Assembly (NCBI RefSeq): GCF_023016265.1
Contig: NZ_CP095412.1
Location: 3,658,001 to 3,722,000 of the forward strand
DNA: 64,000 nt
DNA from: Blastococcus sp. PRF04-17
GTDB lineage: Bacteria; Actinomycetota; Actinomycetes; Mycobacteriales; Geodermatophilaceae
Direction: 5' to 3'
How positions within the stretch are numbered: the first letter of the stretch is position 1; each line of letters begins with the position of its first letter. The notes under the pieces were generated by a model, which searched no databases, had not been told where the DNA came from, and saw only the letters and a list, made by a program, of their open reading frames with translations. Of this stretch, positions 26,494 to 35,094 are shown in pieces. The translations under genes and the position numbers were made by a program.

Positions 26494-27062
26494 GGCGGAC
26501 CCTCCTCGCGCTGGGCACGCTCGCCGCGCTGACCGCGTGCTCGACCGGGTCGGACCAGGTCGCGGTGAACAACGGAGGCGAGTTCCGGTTCGTCGAGGCG
26601 ACCCCGTCCGGCGAGGTCATCCCCGTGGACGAGCGGGCCGCCGCACCCCAGTTCGCCGGCACGCTGCTCGACGGCAGCGACTTCGAGTCCTCCGAGCTCG
26701 GCGGCGACGTCGCCGTCCTCAACTTCTGGGGCAGCTGGTGCGGGCCCTGCAGGGTGGAGACGCCCGAGTTCCAGGAGGTCTACGCCGACGTCCGCCAGGA
26801 CGGCGTGCAGTTCCTGGGGCTCAACGTCAAGGAGAGCAGCGAGCAGTTCGCCCTGGCGTTCGTGGACCGCTTCGGCATCGAGTTCCCCTCCCTCTACGAC
26901 CCGCGGGGAGAGGTGGCGCTGGCGTTCCGGGACTACCCGGCGACGGCGATCCCGTCCACGATCGTCCTGGACCCGCAGGGACGCGTCGCCGCGGTGTACA
27001 CCGGAACGGTCTCGCAGGAGGACCTGCGCGGCGTGATCGACCTCGTGCTCGAGGAGGGCTGA
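26490..27062 (+). CDS. TlpA/ResA-like thioredoxin-fold lipoprotein for cytochrome c maturation
   Basis: 190 residues. A lipobox in LAALTAC puts the lipidated Cys at 17; the thioredoxin domain has the redox pair C84/C87 in NFWGSWCGPCRVETPEF and a cis-Pro loop in PATAIPSTIVLD. Outside the membrane it should keep apocytochrome c cysteines reduced, taking electrons from CcdA encoded 3 bp downstream. It is coupled to the phosphatase gene by ATGA. Same order as Rv0526-Rv0529. Confidence 0.93.
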   Translation: MRRTLLALGTLAALTACSTGSDQVAVNNGGEFRFVEATPSGEVIPVDERAAAPQFAGTLLDGSDFESSELGGDVAVLNFWGSWCGPCRVETPEFQEVYADVRQDGVQFLGLNVKESSEQFALAFVDRFGIEFPSLYDPRGEVALAFRDYPATAIPSTIVLDPQGRVAAVYTGTVSQEDLRGVIDLVLEEG

Positions 27063-27065
27063 GCA

Positions 27066-27884
27066 GTGGGTGAGACCTTCGCGGGTCTGGTCGCCGACGG
27101 CCCCCTGCTCGTGGCCGCCGGGGTCGCCGCGCTGGTCGGGTTCATCAGCTTCGCCTCACCGTGCGTCCTGCCGCTGGTGCCCGGCTACCTGTCCTACGTC
27201 ACGGGGCTGGTCGGCACCGGCGCCGCGGCCACCACCGCCGCCACGCCCGCCCAGGGGCCGGGGAGCACGGCGACCGCGGTCCGGACCGACGTCGTCCCCC
27301 GTGCCCGCATGGTGCTCGGTGCCCTGCTGTTCGTGCTGGGCTTCACCGCGGTCTTCGTCGCGTTCGGCGCGGCCTTCGGCGGGCTGGGCCGGCTGATGCT
27401 GGAGCACCAGGACCTGCTCAACCGGATCTTCGGCGTCGTCACGGTCCTCGTCGGACTGGGTTTCCTCGGCTGGCTGCCCTTCCTCCAGCGCACCAAGCGG
27501 ATCGACGCCCGGCCTGCCGCCGGGCTCGCCGGCGCGCCTCTGCTGGGCGTCGTCTTCGGCCTGGGCTGGACGCCGTGCCTCGGGCCGACGCTGTCGGCGG
27601 TCTACTCGCTGGCTTTCTCGGAGGCGACGGCGACCCGCGGGGCGCTGCTGGGCGTCGCCTACTGCCTCGGGCTCGGCGTCCCGTTCGTCCTCGTGGCGCT
27701 GGGAGCCCGGTGGGCGATGAGCGCCACCACGTTCCTCCGCCGGCACGCCCGCACGGTGACCCGCGTCGGCGGCGCGGTCCTGGTGCTGGTGGGCCTCATG
27801 CTGCTCACCGGGGCCTGGACCGAGCTCATGCAGTGGCTGCGCTCCTGGCTCGCGGCCAGCGGCTTCGCGGAGACCTCGCTGTGA
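27066..27884 (+). CDS. ccdA: Cytochrome c biogenesis protein CcdA
   Basis: 272-residue polytopic membrane protein (six predicted helices) that carries reducing equivalents from cytosolic thioredoxin to the extracytoplasmic ResA-like protein. The transmembrane redox cysteines are in SFASPCVLPLVPGYLSY (C33) and GWTPCLGPTLSAVY. A 40-residue Ala/Thr-rich loop separates helices 1 and 2. GTG start 3 bp after the ResA-like stop. Downstream, a 78-bp repeat-like coding insert precedes resB. Confidence 0.94.
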   Translation: MGETFAGLVADGPLLVAAGVAALVGFISFASPCVLPLVPGYLSYVTGLVGTGAAATTAATPAQGPGSTATAVRTDVVPRARMVLGALLFVLGFTAVFVAFGAAFGGLGRLMLEHQDLLNRIFGVVTVLVGLGFLGWLPFLQRTKRIDARPAAGLAGAPLLGVVFGLGWTPCLGPTLSAVYSLAFSEATATRGALLGVAYCLGLGVPFVLVALGARWAMSATTFLRRHARTVTRVGGAVLVLVGLMLLTGAWTELMQWLRSWLAASGFAETSL

Positions 27885-27958
27885 CCGAGCGTGCGAGGTC
27901 ACACATCGGCAGAGCGACTGGCACGGCACCGACGAGCGCCAGCGAGGAGGAGCTGTGA
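27881..27958 (+). repeat. 78-bp hairpin repeat forming a 25-codon coupled ORF between ccdA and resB
   Basis: GTGACC-GAGCGTGCGA-GGTCAC at the left end is an inverted repeat, and GAGCGTGCGAGG also occurs in the terminator repeat at 60567. The stretch is open from a GTG at 27881 (overlapping the ccdA stop) to a TGA at 27956-27958 (overlapping the resB GTG at 27955). The peptide begins MTERARSHIGRATGTAPTSA. It looks like a dispersed repeat that settled in an operon while keeping translational coupling. Confidence 0.5.
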
Positions 27959-29598
27959 CGGTGACCGCCCCGCCGCGCCCGCCGGCCGCGCCGCCCCCGC
28001 CCGCGCGCCCGTCCTTCGGCCGCCGGTTCACGGGGCGGCTGCTGCACTGGTGGCGGCGGCTCACGGCGATGCGCACCGCGATCGTGCTGCTGTTCCTGCT
28101 CGCGCTCGCCGCCGTGCCTGGCTCGTTGCTGCCCCAGCGGTCGCTGTCGCAGAACAACGTGCGCCAGTACTTCGCCGACCACCCGACGCTGGCCCCGGTG
28201 CTGGACCGGCTGTACCTGTTCGACGTCTTCAGCTCGCCCTGGTTCGCGGCGGTCTACCTGCTGCTGTTCGTCTCGCTGATCGGCTGCGTCCTGCCGCGCG
28301 CCCTCGAGCACGCCCGCAGCCTGCGGGCGGCGCCTCCGCCGGCTCCCCGCAACCTGCTGCGCCTCCCGGACTCGGACCGGCTCACCACGCCGCTGCCCGC
28401 GGCACGGGCGCTGGACGCGGTGGAGGAGGAGCTGCGGGTCCGCCGGTTCCGCGTCGTCCGCCGGCAGGGCAGTGCCCATTCCGCCGGGACCGGCGGCGAC
28501 CTGTCGGCGGAGAAGGGCTACCTCAAGGAGACCGGCAACCTGCTCTTCCACCTGTCGCTGGTGGCCCTGCTGCTGGGACTGGCCGGCGGCAAGCTCTGGG
28601 GGTACGAGGGCAGCATCCTGGTCACCGAGGGTCAGGGTTTCTGCAACTCGTTCCAGCAGTACGACACCTACTCGGCCGGGCCGTTGGTCGACAGCGGCGA
28701 TCTCAGCCCGCTCTGCGTCGACCTCGAGGACTTCCGGGCCGAGTACGAGGAGAACCTGACCGCGGCGTCGTTCACGGCCGACATCCGCTTCGGCGCCCCC
28801 GGTCAGGACGGCCGGCCCACCACCATCGGGATCAACGAGCCGCTCCGGGTGGACGGCGACCGCGTCTACCTGACGGGGCACGGGTTCAGCCCCACGTTCA
28901 GCGTCACCCGGCCGGACGGCACGGCGCTCACCGACGTCTCCGTGCCCTTCCTGCCCGCGGACCAGGCGACCATGGCCAGCCAGGGCGCGCTCAAGATCCC
29001 CGACCTCGGCGGCGGCGACGACCAGCTGGCCCTCGAGGGGTTCTTCGCCCCCACCGGGTTGGTGCAGGGCGGGATCCTCACCTCGGTCGATCCCCGTCCG
29101 TTGGAGCCCCGGGTCGCGGTGGTGGCCTACGAGGGCTACCTCGGCCTCGACTCCGGCATCCCGCAGTCGGTCTACTCGCTGGACGCCACCCAGATCGACC
29201 GGGGGCGGCTGGTCGAGGTCGGCGCGGGCAACCTGGCGCTCGGCGAGTCGCTCACCCTTCCCGACGGGACGACGGTGACGTTCACCGGCTTCCGCGAGTT
29301 CGCGGCGCTGCAGTACTCGCACGACCCGGGGCAGGGCTGGGTGCTGGCCAGCTCCATCGCCCTGCTCGCCGGCCTGCTCGGCATGCTCCTGCTGCGCCGG
29401 GAGCGGGTGTTCGCCCGGGCGGAGGCCGCGCCGGGCGGCGGCGGTACCGTGCTGACACTCGCCTCGCTCACCAGGGGCAGCGGCGAGAACGCGCCCCGGT
29501 TCGCCGCCCTGACCGACGACCTGGCCGGACAGCTGGACGAAGCGCTCACCGAGCGTGCCCGAGGACCCGAACCGGAGGACTCCCCGCGTGACTCCTGA
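27955..29598 (+). CDS. resB: Cytochrome c biogenesis protein ResB
   Basis: 547 residues. With CcsB/CcsA it forms the system II heme export and cytochrome c synthase complex. Three helices near the N-terminus (about 38-58 with MRTAIVLLFLLALAAVPGSLLP, 98-118 and 195-212), a large extracytoplasmic domain and a last helix near 463-482. The P-G-S-L-L-P-Q segment is typical of the family. It opens with a Pro-rich cytosolic tail. It overlaps ccsB by 11 nt. Confidence 0.94.
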   Translation: MTVTAPPRPPAAPPPPARPSFGRRFTGRLLHWWRRLTAMRTAIVLLFLLALAAVPGSLLPQRSLSQNNVRQYFADHPTLAPVLDRLYLFDVFSSPWFAAVYLLLFVSLIGCVLPRALEHARSLRAAPPPAPRNLLRLPDSDRLTTPLPAARALDAVEEELRVRRFRVVRRQGSAHSAGTGGDLSAEKGYLKETGNLLFHLSLVALLLGLAGGKLWGYEGSILVTEGQGFCNSFQQYDTYSAGPLVDSGDLSPLCVDLEDFRAEYEENLTAASFTADIRFGAPGQDGRPTTIGINEPLRVDGDRVYLTGHGFSPTFSVTRPDGTALTDVSVPFLPADQATMASQGALKIPDLGGGDDQLALEGFFAPTGLVQGGILTSVDPRPLEPRVAVVAYEGYLGLDSGIPQSVYSLDATQIDRGRLVEVGAGNLALGESLTLPDGTTVTFTGFREFAALQYSHDPGQGWVLASSIALLAGLLGMLLLRRERVFARAEAAPGGGGTVLTLASLTRGSGENAPRFAALTDDLAGQLDEALTERARGPEPEDSPRDS

Positions 29599-30526
29599 CT
29601 CGCTCGCCGCGCTGTCGGACAACTTGTTCTCGATCACCGTGGCGCTGTACTCGGTCGCGGTCGTGGCGTTCTGCGCCCAGCTCGCCTTCGGGCGACGCCC
29701 GGCGCGGGAGCTGGTGGGCGCCGGCGCACCGGTCGAGCCCGCGCCACCGGTCGAGGACAGCCGCGGCCGCCGCTGGGGCGCGCTGGCCATGGGCCTGACC
29801 GTGCTGGGTGCGCTGACCCACGCCGGCGTCCTCGTCGCCCGCGGACTGGCGACCGAGCGCCTGCCCCTCGGCAACATGTACGAGTTCTCGACCGCCGTCG
29901 TGCTGGTCGCCGTGCTCGTCTACGTGGTCTTCGCGCTGCGCGCCCCCACGCTCCGCCACCTGGGGCTGTTCGTGCTCGCCCCGGTCGTGCTCTCGCTCGT
30001 CCTGATCGGGCTCTTCCTCTACGCCGAGGCCGGCCCGCTGGTCGCGGCGCTGCGGTCGTACTGGCTGGCGATCCACGTCAGCACCGCCGTCATCGGGTTC
30101 GGCATCTTCTTCGTCAGCGGCGTCGCCAGCGCCCTGTACCTGGTGCGGGTGCGGCACGACGAGCGCGTCGCCACGGGTGAGGCATCGGCCGGACTGATCT
30201 CGCGGCTGCCCGGCGCGACCGCCATCGACCGGGTCGCGCACCGCAGCGCGGTGTTCGGGTTCCCGATCTGGACCTTCGCCGTGATCGCCGGCGCGATCTG
30301 GGCCGAGGCCGCGTGGGGCCGCTTCTGGGGCTGGGATCCCAAGGAGACGTGGGCCTTCATCGCGTGGGTCGTCTACGCGGCCTACCTGCACGCCCGGACG
30401 ACGGCCGGCTGGCGGGGGAAGCCCGCCGCCTGGGTCAACGTCGTCGGTCTCGGCGTGATGATCTTCAACCTGACGTTCGTCAACATGGTCTCGACGGGCC
30501 TGCACAGTTACGCGGGAGTGGGCTGA
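29588..30526 (+). CDS. ccsB: Cytochrome c biogenesis protein CcsB/CcsA (heme-handling)
   Basis: 312 residues, about eight membrane helices. The tryptophan-rich heme motif WGWDPKETW at residues 247-255 and His residues in VSTAVIGF and MVSTGLHSYAG frame the heme channel. It passes heme across the membrane to apocytochrome c with ResB. The GTG at 29588 lies within the resB end. It closes a run in which heme synthesis and heme attachment genes are nearly gap-free from rex at 18.5 kb. Confidence 0.94.
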   Translation: MTPDSLAALSDNLFSITVALYSVAVVAFCAQLAFGRRPARELVGAGAPVEPAPPVEDSRGRRWGALAMGLTVLGALTHAGVLVARGLATERLPLGNMYEFSTAVVLVAVLVYVVFALRAPTLRHLGLFVLAPVVLSLVLIGLFLYAEAGPLVAALRSYWLAIHVSTAVIGFGIFFVSGVASALYLVRVRHDERVATGEASAGLISRLPGATAIDRVAHRSAVFGFPIWTFAVIAGAIWAEAAWGRFWGWDPKETWAFIAWVVYAAYLHARTTAGWRGKPAAWVNVVGLGVMIFNLTFVNMVSTGLHSYAGVG

Positions 30527-30649
30527 TCGGTCACTCTGCGTGACCGGCTGCCGGGGGCGCTCGCGCGCCATCCGGTCGACGGATGTCGTACCTGCGTGCT
30601 TCGATCCCGGGCATGACCCACCGCACCGTCGCACCCTCCGGATCTCACC

Positions 30650-30943
30650 GTGGGTAAGCACGCGGCGCCGGACGGCGCGTCCGCGCACCCGCTCGTGGTC
30701 GCCGCGCTGGCCTCCCGATCCGGCGAGGGCGCGCACTCCCACGACGGGCGGAGCCAGGGCAGCCCCGGAGGGGGCAGCGAGGTCGGCTGGCCCGCGCCAC
30801 CGGCGCCCGGCGGAGGCGGACTCGGCTGGCCCGCGGACGCCGACGCGGACGCTGGAGACGCCGGCACGGAGGAGCCCGGGCCACCGGCGACCGTCGTGCG
30901 CCGCGGCTGGCGCCGGCTGTTCGGGGCGAGCCGGGTCGCCTGA
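30650..30943 (+). CDS. Hypothetical Gly/Pro-rich protein
   Basis: 97 residues from a GTG at 30650. Two parallel segments, SEVGWPAPPAPGG and GGLGWPADADADAG, sit in a disordered body, and the end RRGWRRLFGASRVA could be an amphipathic membrane-binding helix. I recognise no domain. It lies 123 bp after ccsB and before a repeat, and could be the last gene of that operon or independent. No strong SD is visible; coding is supported mainly by frame-consistent codon bias. Confidence 0.5.
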   Translation: MGKHAAPDGASAHPLVVAALASRSGEGAHSHDGRSQGSPGGGSEVGWPAPPAPGGGGLGWPADADADAGDAGTEEPGPPATVVRRGWRRLFGASRVA

Positions 30944-31010
30944 GAGAGGACCCGGTCCCCGTCACCACTCGCACGCTCGCGGCGAGCCTCCGGACAGGGC
31001 CGGAGAGGCG
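30944..31010. repeat. GC-rich intergenic repeat copy with a small hairpin
   Basis: GAGAGGACCC, a C run, CACTCGCACGCTCGCGGCGAG and CTCCGG-ACAGGG-CCGGAG (stem 30988-30993 / 31000-31005). The left part matches the dispersed terminator repeats. It separates convergent genes and is a likely bidirectional terminator. Confidence 0.45.
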
Positions 31011-31025
31011 AACTGGAACAGAGGA

Positions 31026-31247
31026 CTACGCGGGGGAGCCGTCGTCCCGTCGGGTGCGGCGGTCGAGCTCGCGCAGGAACTCCGGGTCGTCGTCGGGGGC
31101 GACCGGGCGGGTCGGTCGTTGCGGGCGCGGCCGGCGGACCTGTCGGGGCGCGCGGACGCTGCCACCAGAGCTACCCGGTCCGGCCGCCGCCCGCATGACG
31201 AGCACGACGACCACCACCGCGACCACGAGCACCACCAGTAGGACCAC
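31026..31247 (-). CDS. Small single-pass membrane protein
   Basis: 73 residues from a GTG at 31247: an N-terminal helix VVLLVVLVVAVVVVVLVMRA with no leader, then a basic Pro/Arg linker (RAPRQVRRPRPQRPTRPV) and an acidic end DDDPEFLRELDRRTRRDD. The longer in-frame ATG at 31313 adds 22 residues; the GTG is preferred because a GGGGGTGG tract precedes it and the protein then begins at the helix. It is divergent from the Lrp-type gene. No function known. Confidence 0.55.
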   Translation of the reverse strand: MVLLVVLVVAVVVVVLVMRAAAGPGSSGGSVRAPRQVRRPRPQRPTRPVAPDDDPEFLRELDRRTRRDDGSPA

Positions 31248-31318
31248 GGTTCCACCCCCTCGTCGACGTCCAGCGTACGTCGGTGCGGATACTTCGTGCC
31301 GGGTCACGCGCACCGGGC

Positions 31319-31792
31319 ATGCCGGTCGGGGGCCGAGCGGGAGGGGACGGAGCCATCGACGCCGTGGACCGGCAGCTCATCGACCTGCTGCGCGCCAACG
31401 GGCGGGCCAGTTACGCGGAGCTGGCCCGCCAGGTCGGGCTCTCGTCCCCCGCCGTGCACGAGCGCGTGGGCAAACTGGAGGCAGCCGGGGTCATCACCGG
31501 CTACCGGGCGATCGTGGACCCGTCCTCGATCGGGCTCGACGTGACGGCCCTGGTCAGCGTCATCGAGAGCGACGCCGTGGACGACACGGGCATCGAGGAG
31601 GGCCTGCGCGCCCTGTCGGCGGTCGAGGACTGCTGGCGGGTGGCGGGCAGCGAGGGATACGTGCTGAAGGTCCGCGTGACCGACATCCCGGCACTGGAGG
31701 CCACCATCAGCGCGTTGAACCGGATCAGGGGTGTCGCGCGCACCCGCACCACAGTGGTGCTGTCGACGAAGTGGGAGGGCCGTCATGGCTGA
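31319..31792 (+). CDS. Lrp/AsnC-family transcriptional regulator
   Basis: 157 residues: N-terminal winged HTH (IDAVDRQLIDLLRANGRASY, LARQVGLSSPAVHERVGKLE) and a C-terminal RAM ligand-binding domain (VIESDAVDDTGIEEGLRAL, GVARTRTTVVLS). Usually senses amino acids and regulates their metabolism; its targets are unknown. The start is uncertain: ATG 31319 lacks an SD, GTG 31283 and 31364 are alternatives. It overlaps the next gene by 8 nt. Confidence 0.88.
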   Translation: MPVGGRAGGDGAIDAVDRQLIDLLRANGRASYAELARQVGLSSPAVHERVGKLEAAGVITGYRAIVDPSSIGLDVTALVSVIESDAVDDTGIEEGLRALSAVEDCWRVAGSEGYVLKVRVTDIPALEATISALNRIRGVARTRTTVVLSTKWEGRHG

Positions 31793-32114
31793 GGAGAAGT
31801 CGGCCGGCGGAGCGACCCCGGCATCACCGACCGGGGGCCCGGCGAGGCCGCCCAGGATCGCGCCGTGGCTGGTGATCTACACGATCGGACGGTTCGCGAT
31901 CGCCGCCGCCCTCGTGCTCCTGCTCTGGCAGATCGGCCTGGCCGGCACGCCCGGGCTGCTCTTCGGCGTACTGCTCTCCATGCCCGTGTCCTACGTCCTG
32001 CTGCGTCCCTCGCGCGACCGGCTGACCGAGGCGATGGCGGCGCGGAGCGTCGCGCGCAGGAACGCCAAGGAGGAGCTCCGGGCCCGGCTGAGCGGCACGG
32101 AGCAGTCCGGATAG
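31785..32114 (+). CDS. DUF4229 membrane protein
   Basis: 109 residues: a Pro/Ala-rich N-terminus, two membrane helices (about 28-50 and 54-71, [19 protein letters not shown] and [17 protein letters not shown]) and a basic helical C-terminus ([20 protein letters not shown]). The family sits next to menaquinone genes in actinobacteria (Rv0531 position). Function unknown. GGGAGGG lies 7 nt before the ATG. It converges on menA with 15 bp between stops. Confidence 0.82.
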   Translation: MAEEKSAGGATPASPTGGPARPPRIAPWLVIYTIGRFAIAAALVLLLWQIGLAGTPGLLFGVLLSMPVSYVLLRPSRDRLTEAMAARSVARRNAKEELRARLSGTEQSG

Positions 32115-32129
32115 CCCCGGACAGCCGGC

Positions 32130-33002
32130 TCAGCCGCTGAGCGCCAGCCCGGCGCCGAGCAGGACGCCGGTCGCCAGGGTCACCAGGCCGGTGCCCTGCA
32201 GCGCGGCGACGAGCGCGGGGCCGCGTCCTCCGGAGAGCACCGCGCGGGCCGGTGGCACCGCCAGCGGGGCGGCGAGGAGGCCGAGCAGGCTCCAGGGGCG
32301 GGCGACGCCGACGCCGGCGACGACGGCGAACGCGACGGCGAAGAGGGCGACGAACAGCACACGGGTCGCGCGGTCGCCGAGCAGGACCGCCAGCGTCCGC
32401 TTGCCCACGTCGGCGTCGCCGGCGAGGTCGCGGAGGTTGTTGACCACCAGGATGGCCACGATGAGCAGCCCGACCGGGACGGCGACGGCGAACGCCAGCC
32501 CGGGCAGCGTGCCGGTCTGGACGAACGTCGTCCCGGCGACCGCCACCAGGCCGAAGAAGACGAACACGAACACCTCGCCGAGGGCGCGGTAGCCGTAGGG
32601 CAGCGGACCGCCGGTGTAGGTCCACGCGGCCGCGATGCAGACCGCGCCCACCGCGATCAACCACCAGCTGGACAGGGCCGCGAGCACGAGGCCGGCCACC
32701 GCGGCAACGGCGAAGGACAGGACCGCCGCCAGCAGCACCTGACCGGGCGGTGCCGCGCCGGAGCCGACCAGCCGCATCGGGCCCACCCGGTCGGCGTCGG
32801 TACCGCGGCGGCCGTCGGAGTAGTCGTTGGCGTAGTTGACCGCCACCTGCAGGGCCAGCGCGACCACCAGCGCCAGCAACGCCGGGACGAGCCGGAAGCC
32901 GTCGAGCGCCACGGCGGCGCCGGTGCCGACGAGGACCGGCGCCAGCGCGGCGGGCAGCGTGCGGGGCCGGGCGCCGGCCACCCACTGCCCCGGGGTCGCC
33001 AT
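32130..33002 (-). CDS. menA: 1,4-dihydroxy-2-naphthoate polyprenyltransferase
   Basis: Membrane prenyltransferase joining a polyprenyl tail to DHNA to give demethylmenaquinone. 290 residues and about eight helices; the Mg-diphosphate site is [17 protein letters not shown] near 55-71, and a second acidic loop is [19 protein letters not shown]. It follows menE with TGATG coupling on the complement strand. The prenyl donor may be made by the polyprenyl synthase at 59485. Confidence 0.96.
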   Translation of the reverse strand: MATPGQWVAGARPRTLPAALAPVLVGTGAAVALDGFRLVPALLALVVALALQVAVNYANDYSDGRRGTDADRVGPMRLVGSGAAPPGQVLLAAVLSFAVAAVAGLVLAALSSWWLIAVGAVCIAAAWTYTGGPLPYGYRALGEVFVFVFFGLVAVAGTTFVQTGTLPGLAFAVAVPVGLLIVAILVVNNLRDLAGDADVGKRTLAVLLGDRATRVLFVALFAVAFAVVAGVGVARPWSLLGLLAAPLAVPPARAVLSGGRGPALVAALQGTGLVTLATGVLLGAGLALSG

Positions 33003-34129
33003 CAGCGCAGCACCTCCCGGGCCACCGCGCGCCGGTCCGGCTTGCCGCTGTGCAGCAGCGGAACGGCGGGGACGACGTGCAGCTCCCGGGGTGCGGCCGC
33101 CGCGCCGAGCCGCTCGGCGACCCAGGCCCGGAGCGCGGGCAGCGCGGGCTCGACGCCGGCCCGCGGCACGACGGCGGCCACGACCCGCTGACCCCACTCC
33201 TCGTCCGGCCGGCCGAACACCACGACGTCGGCGACCTCCGGGTGCTCCCGCAACGCCGCCTCCACCGCCTGCGGCGCGACGTTCACGCCGCCGCTGACGA
33301 CCACGTCGTCGAGGCGTCCGTGCACGGTCAGCCGGCCGTCGCCGTCGAGCGTGCCGGCGTCGCGGGTGGCGAACCAGCCGCCCCGGAACGCCGCCTCGGT
33401 GGCAGCGGGGTCCAGCCGGTAGCCGAGGGCGAGCACCGGCCCGGCCAGCTCGATCCCGCCGGGCTCGGGGCCGTCGGCCACCCGCACCCGCACGCCGTCC
33501 AGCGGCAGGCCGTCGTAGACGCAGCCCCCGGCCGTCTCGGTCATGCCGTAGGTCGTCACCACCGCCACGCCCGCCTCGCGGGCGCGGGCGAGCAGCACCG
33601 GGTCGGTCGCGGCGCCCCCGACCAGGACGGCGTCGAACGCCCGCAGGGCGGCCGGCTCCGCGTCGAGGTGGCGGCGCAGCTGCGTGGGGACCAGCGCGGT
33701 GTACCGGCGGCCGGCGGGCAACCGGCCGACCGCGGCCGCCAGCGGCTCGCCGTCCCCCAGCACGGTCGCGGGCCGCCCGGCGAGGACGCTGCGGCAGATC
33801 ACCTGCAGCCCGGCGATCGCCGACACCGGCAGGGCCAGCAACCAGCTGCCCGGGCCGCCGAGCCGGTCCAGGGTCGCCGCGGCCGACGCCTGCAGGGCAG
33901 CGGCGGGCAGCAGCACACCGCGACCGCCTCCGGTCGATCCGGAGGTCACCACGACGACGTCGGCCCCGGACTCCAGCGGCACCTGCGGACGCAGCACCTC
34001 GCGCGCGGCCCCGACCACCGCCGGCGGTCCCGACGGGAGGACCGCGAGGGGCGCCGTGCCGGCCAGCGCGGCCCGGACCGCGCCCTCGGTCACCTCCCGC
34101 GCCGGGAGGACGGTGAGGCGCCTGGTCAC
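33002..34129 (-). CDS. menE: o-Succinylbenzoate-CoA ligase
   Basis: Activates o-succinylbenzoate with ATP and CoA in menaquinone synthesis. About 376 residues, compact for the ANL superfamily. Motifs are VVVVTSGSTGGGRGVLLP, TTYGMTETAGG, GRLDDVVVSGGVNVAP and the catalytic Lys in LLHSGKPDRRAV. The GTG at 34129 is preferred over a TTG at 34138 because the -10-like TAGGCT on this strand (34138-34143) ends 8 nt upstream, a leaderless arrangement. Divergent from menC with a 41-bp shared promoter region. Confidence 0.92.
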   Translation of the reverse strand: MTRRLTVLPAREVTEGAVRAALAGTAPLAVLPSGPPAVVGAAREVLRPQVPLESGADVVVVTSGSTGGGRGVLLPAAALQASAAATLDRLGGPGSWLLALPVSAIAGLQVICRSVLAGRPATVLGDGEPLAAAVGRLPAGRRYTALVPTQLRRHLDAEPAALRAFDAVLVGGAATDPVLLARAREAGVAVVTTYGMTETAGGCVYDGLPLDGVRVRVADGPEPGGIELAGPVLALGYRLDPAATEAAFRGGWFATRDAGTLDGDGRLTVHGRLDDVVVSGGVNVAPQAVEAALREHPEVADVVVFGRPDEEWGQRVVAAVVPRAGVEPALPALRAWVAERLGAAAAPRELHVVPAVPLLHSGKPDRRAVAREVLR

Positions 34130-34170
34130 GACGGGCAAGCCTACGACCCTGCCCCCGTACGCTGATCGAC

Positions 34171-35094
34171 GTGATCACCGCCGTGTACCGGGTGCCGCTG
34201 CGCACCCGGTTCCGCGGCGTCGACGTCCGGGACGGCGTACTGGTCCAGGGGCCGGCGGGGTGGGGTGAGTTCTCGCCGTTCTGGGACTACGACGTGGCGG
34301 AGAGCCGGCGCTGGTGGGCGGCGGCGGTGGAGGCGGCGACCGAGGGATGGCCCGAGCCCGCGCGCGCGGCGGTGCCGGTGAACGTGACGGTGCCGGCCGT
34401 GGACGCGGACCGGGCGCACGCGATCGTCGCGGCCTCGGGCTGCCGCACGGCCAAGGTGAAGGTCGCCGAGCCGGGTCAGTCGCCGGCCGACGACCGCGCG
34501 CGCCTCGAGGCAGTCCGCGACGCCCTGGGCGCCGACGGGGCGATCCGGGTCGACGCCAACGCGGCCTGGGACGTCGACACCGCGGTCGCCCGCATCCGCG
34601 ACCTGGACGCGGTGGGCCTGGAGTACGTCGAGCAGCCGTGCGCCACGCTCGGGGAGCTGGCCGCCCTGCGCCGCCGGACCGACGTCCGGATCGCCGCGGA
34701 CGAGGTGGTGCGGCGCTCGGCCGATCCGCGGCGGGTCGACCTGCGGGAGGCCTGCGACGTCGTCGTCCTCAAGGTGCAGCCGCTCGGTGGGGTGCGGGCG
34801 GCGCTCGAGGTGGCCGAGGCGCACGGCCTGCCGTGCGTCGTCTCCTCGGCGCTGGAGAGCTCGGTCGGCATCGCGGCGGGGGTCGCGCTGGCCGCTGCGC
34901 TGCCGGAACTGCCGTTCGCCTGCGGTCTGGCCACGGTCGCGCTGTTCACCGACGACGTCACGACCGAGCCGCTGCTGCCGGTGGGTGGCGAGCTGCCCGT
35001 GCGCCGGGTCGAGCCCGACCGGCTGGACGCCGTCGCGGCCGACACCGCCACCGCCGCCCGGTGGCGCACCCGGCTCGACGCGGTGCGCGCATGA
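34171..35094 (+). CDS. menC: o-Succinylbenzoate synthase
   Basis: Enolase-superfamily dehydratase that makes o-succinylbenzoate from SHCHC. 307 residues. The catalytic Lys lies in TAKVKV, Mg ligands in RVDANAAWD, EYVEQP and IAADEVV, and the second Lys in VLKVQPLGG. The GTG at 34171 is preceded by TACGCT (34158-34163) with a 7-nt spacer and no SD, so probably leaderless. Overlaps menD by 4 nt (ATGA). Confidence 0.94.
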   Translation: MITAVYRVPLRTRFRGVDVRDGVLVQGPAGWGEFSPFWDYDVAESRRWWAAAVEAATEGWPEPARAAVPVNVTVPAVDADRAHAIVAASGCRTAKVKVAEPGQSPADDRARLEAVRDALGADGAIRVDANAAWDVDTAVARIRDLDAVGLEYVEQPCATLGELAALRRRTDVRIAADEVVRRSADPRRVDLREACDVVVLKVQPLGGVRAALEVAEAHGLPCVVSSALESSVGIAAGVALAAALPELPFACGLATVALFTDDVTTEPLLPVGGELPVRRVEPDRLDAVAADTATAARWRTRLDAVRA

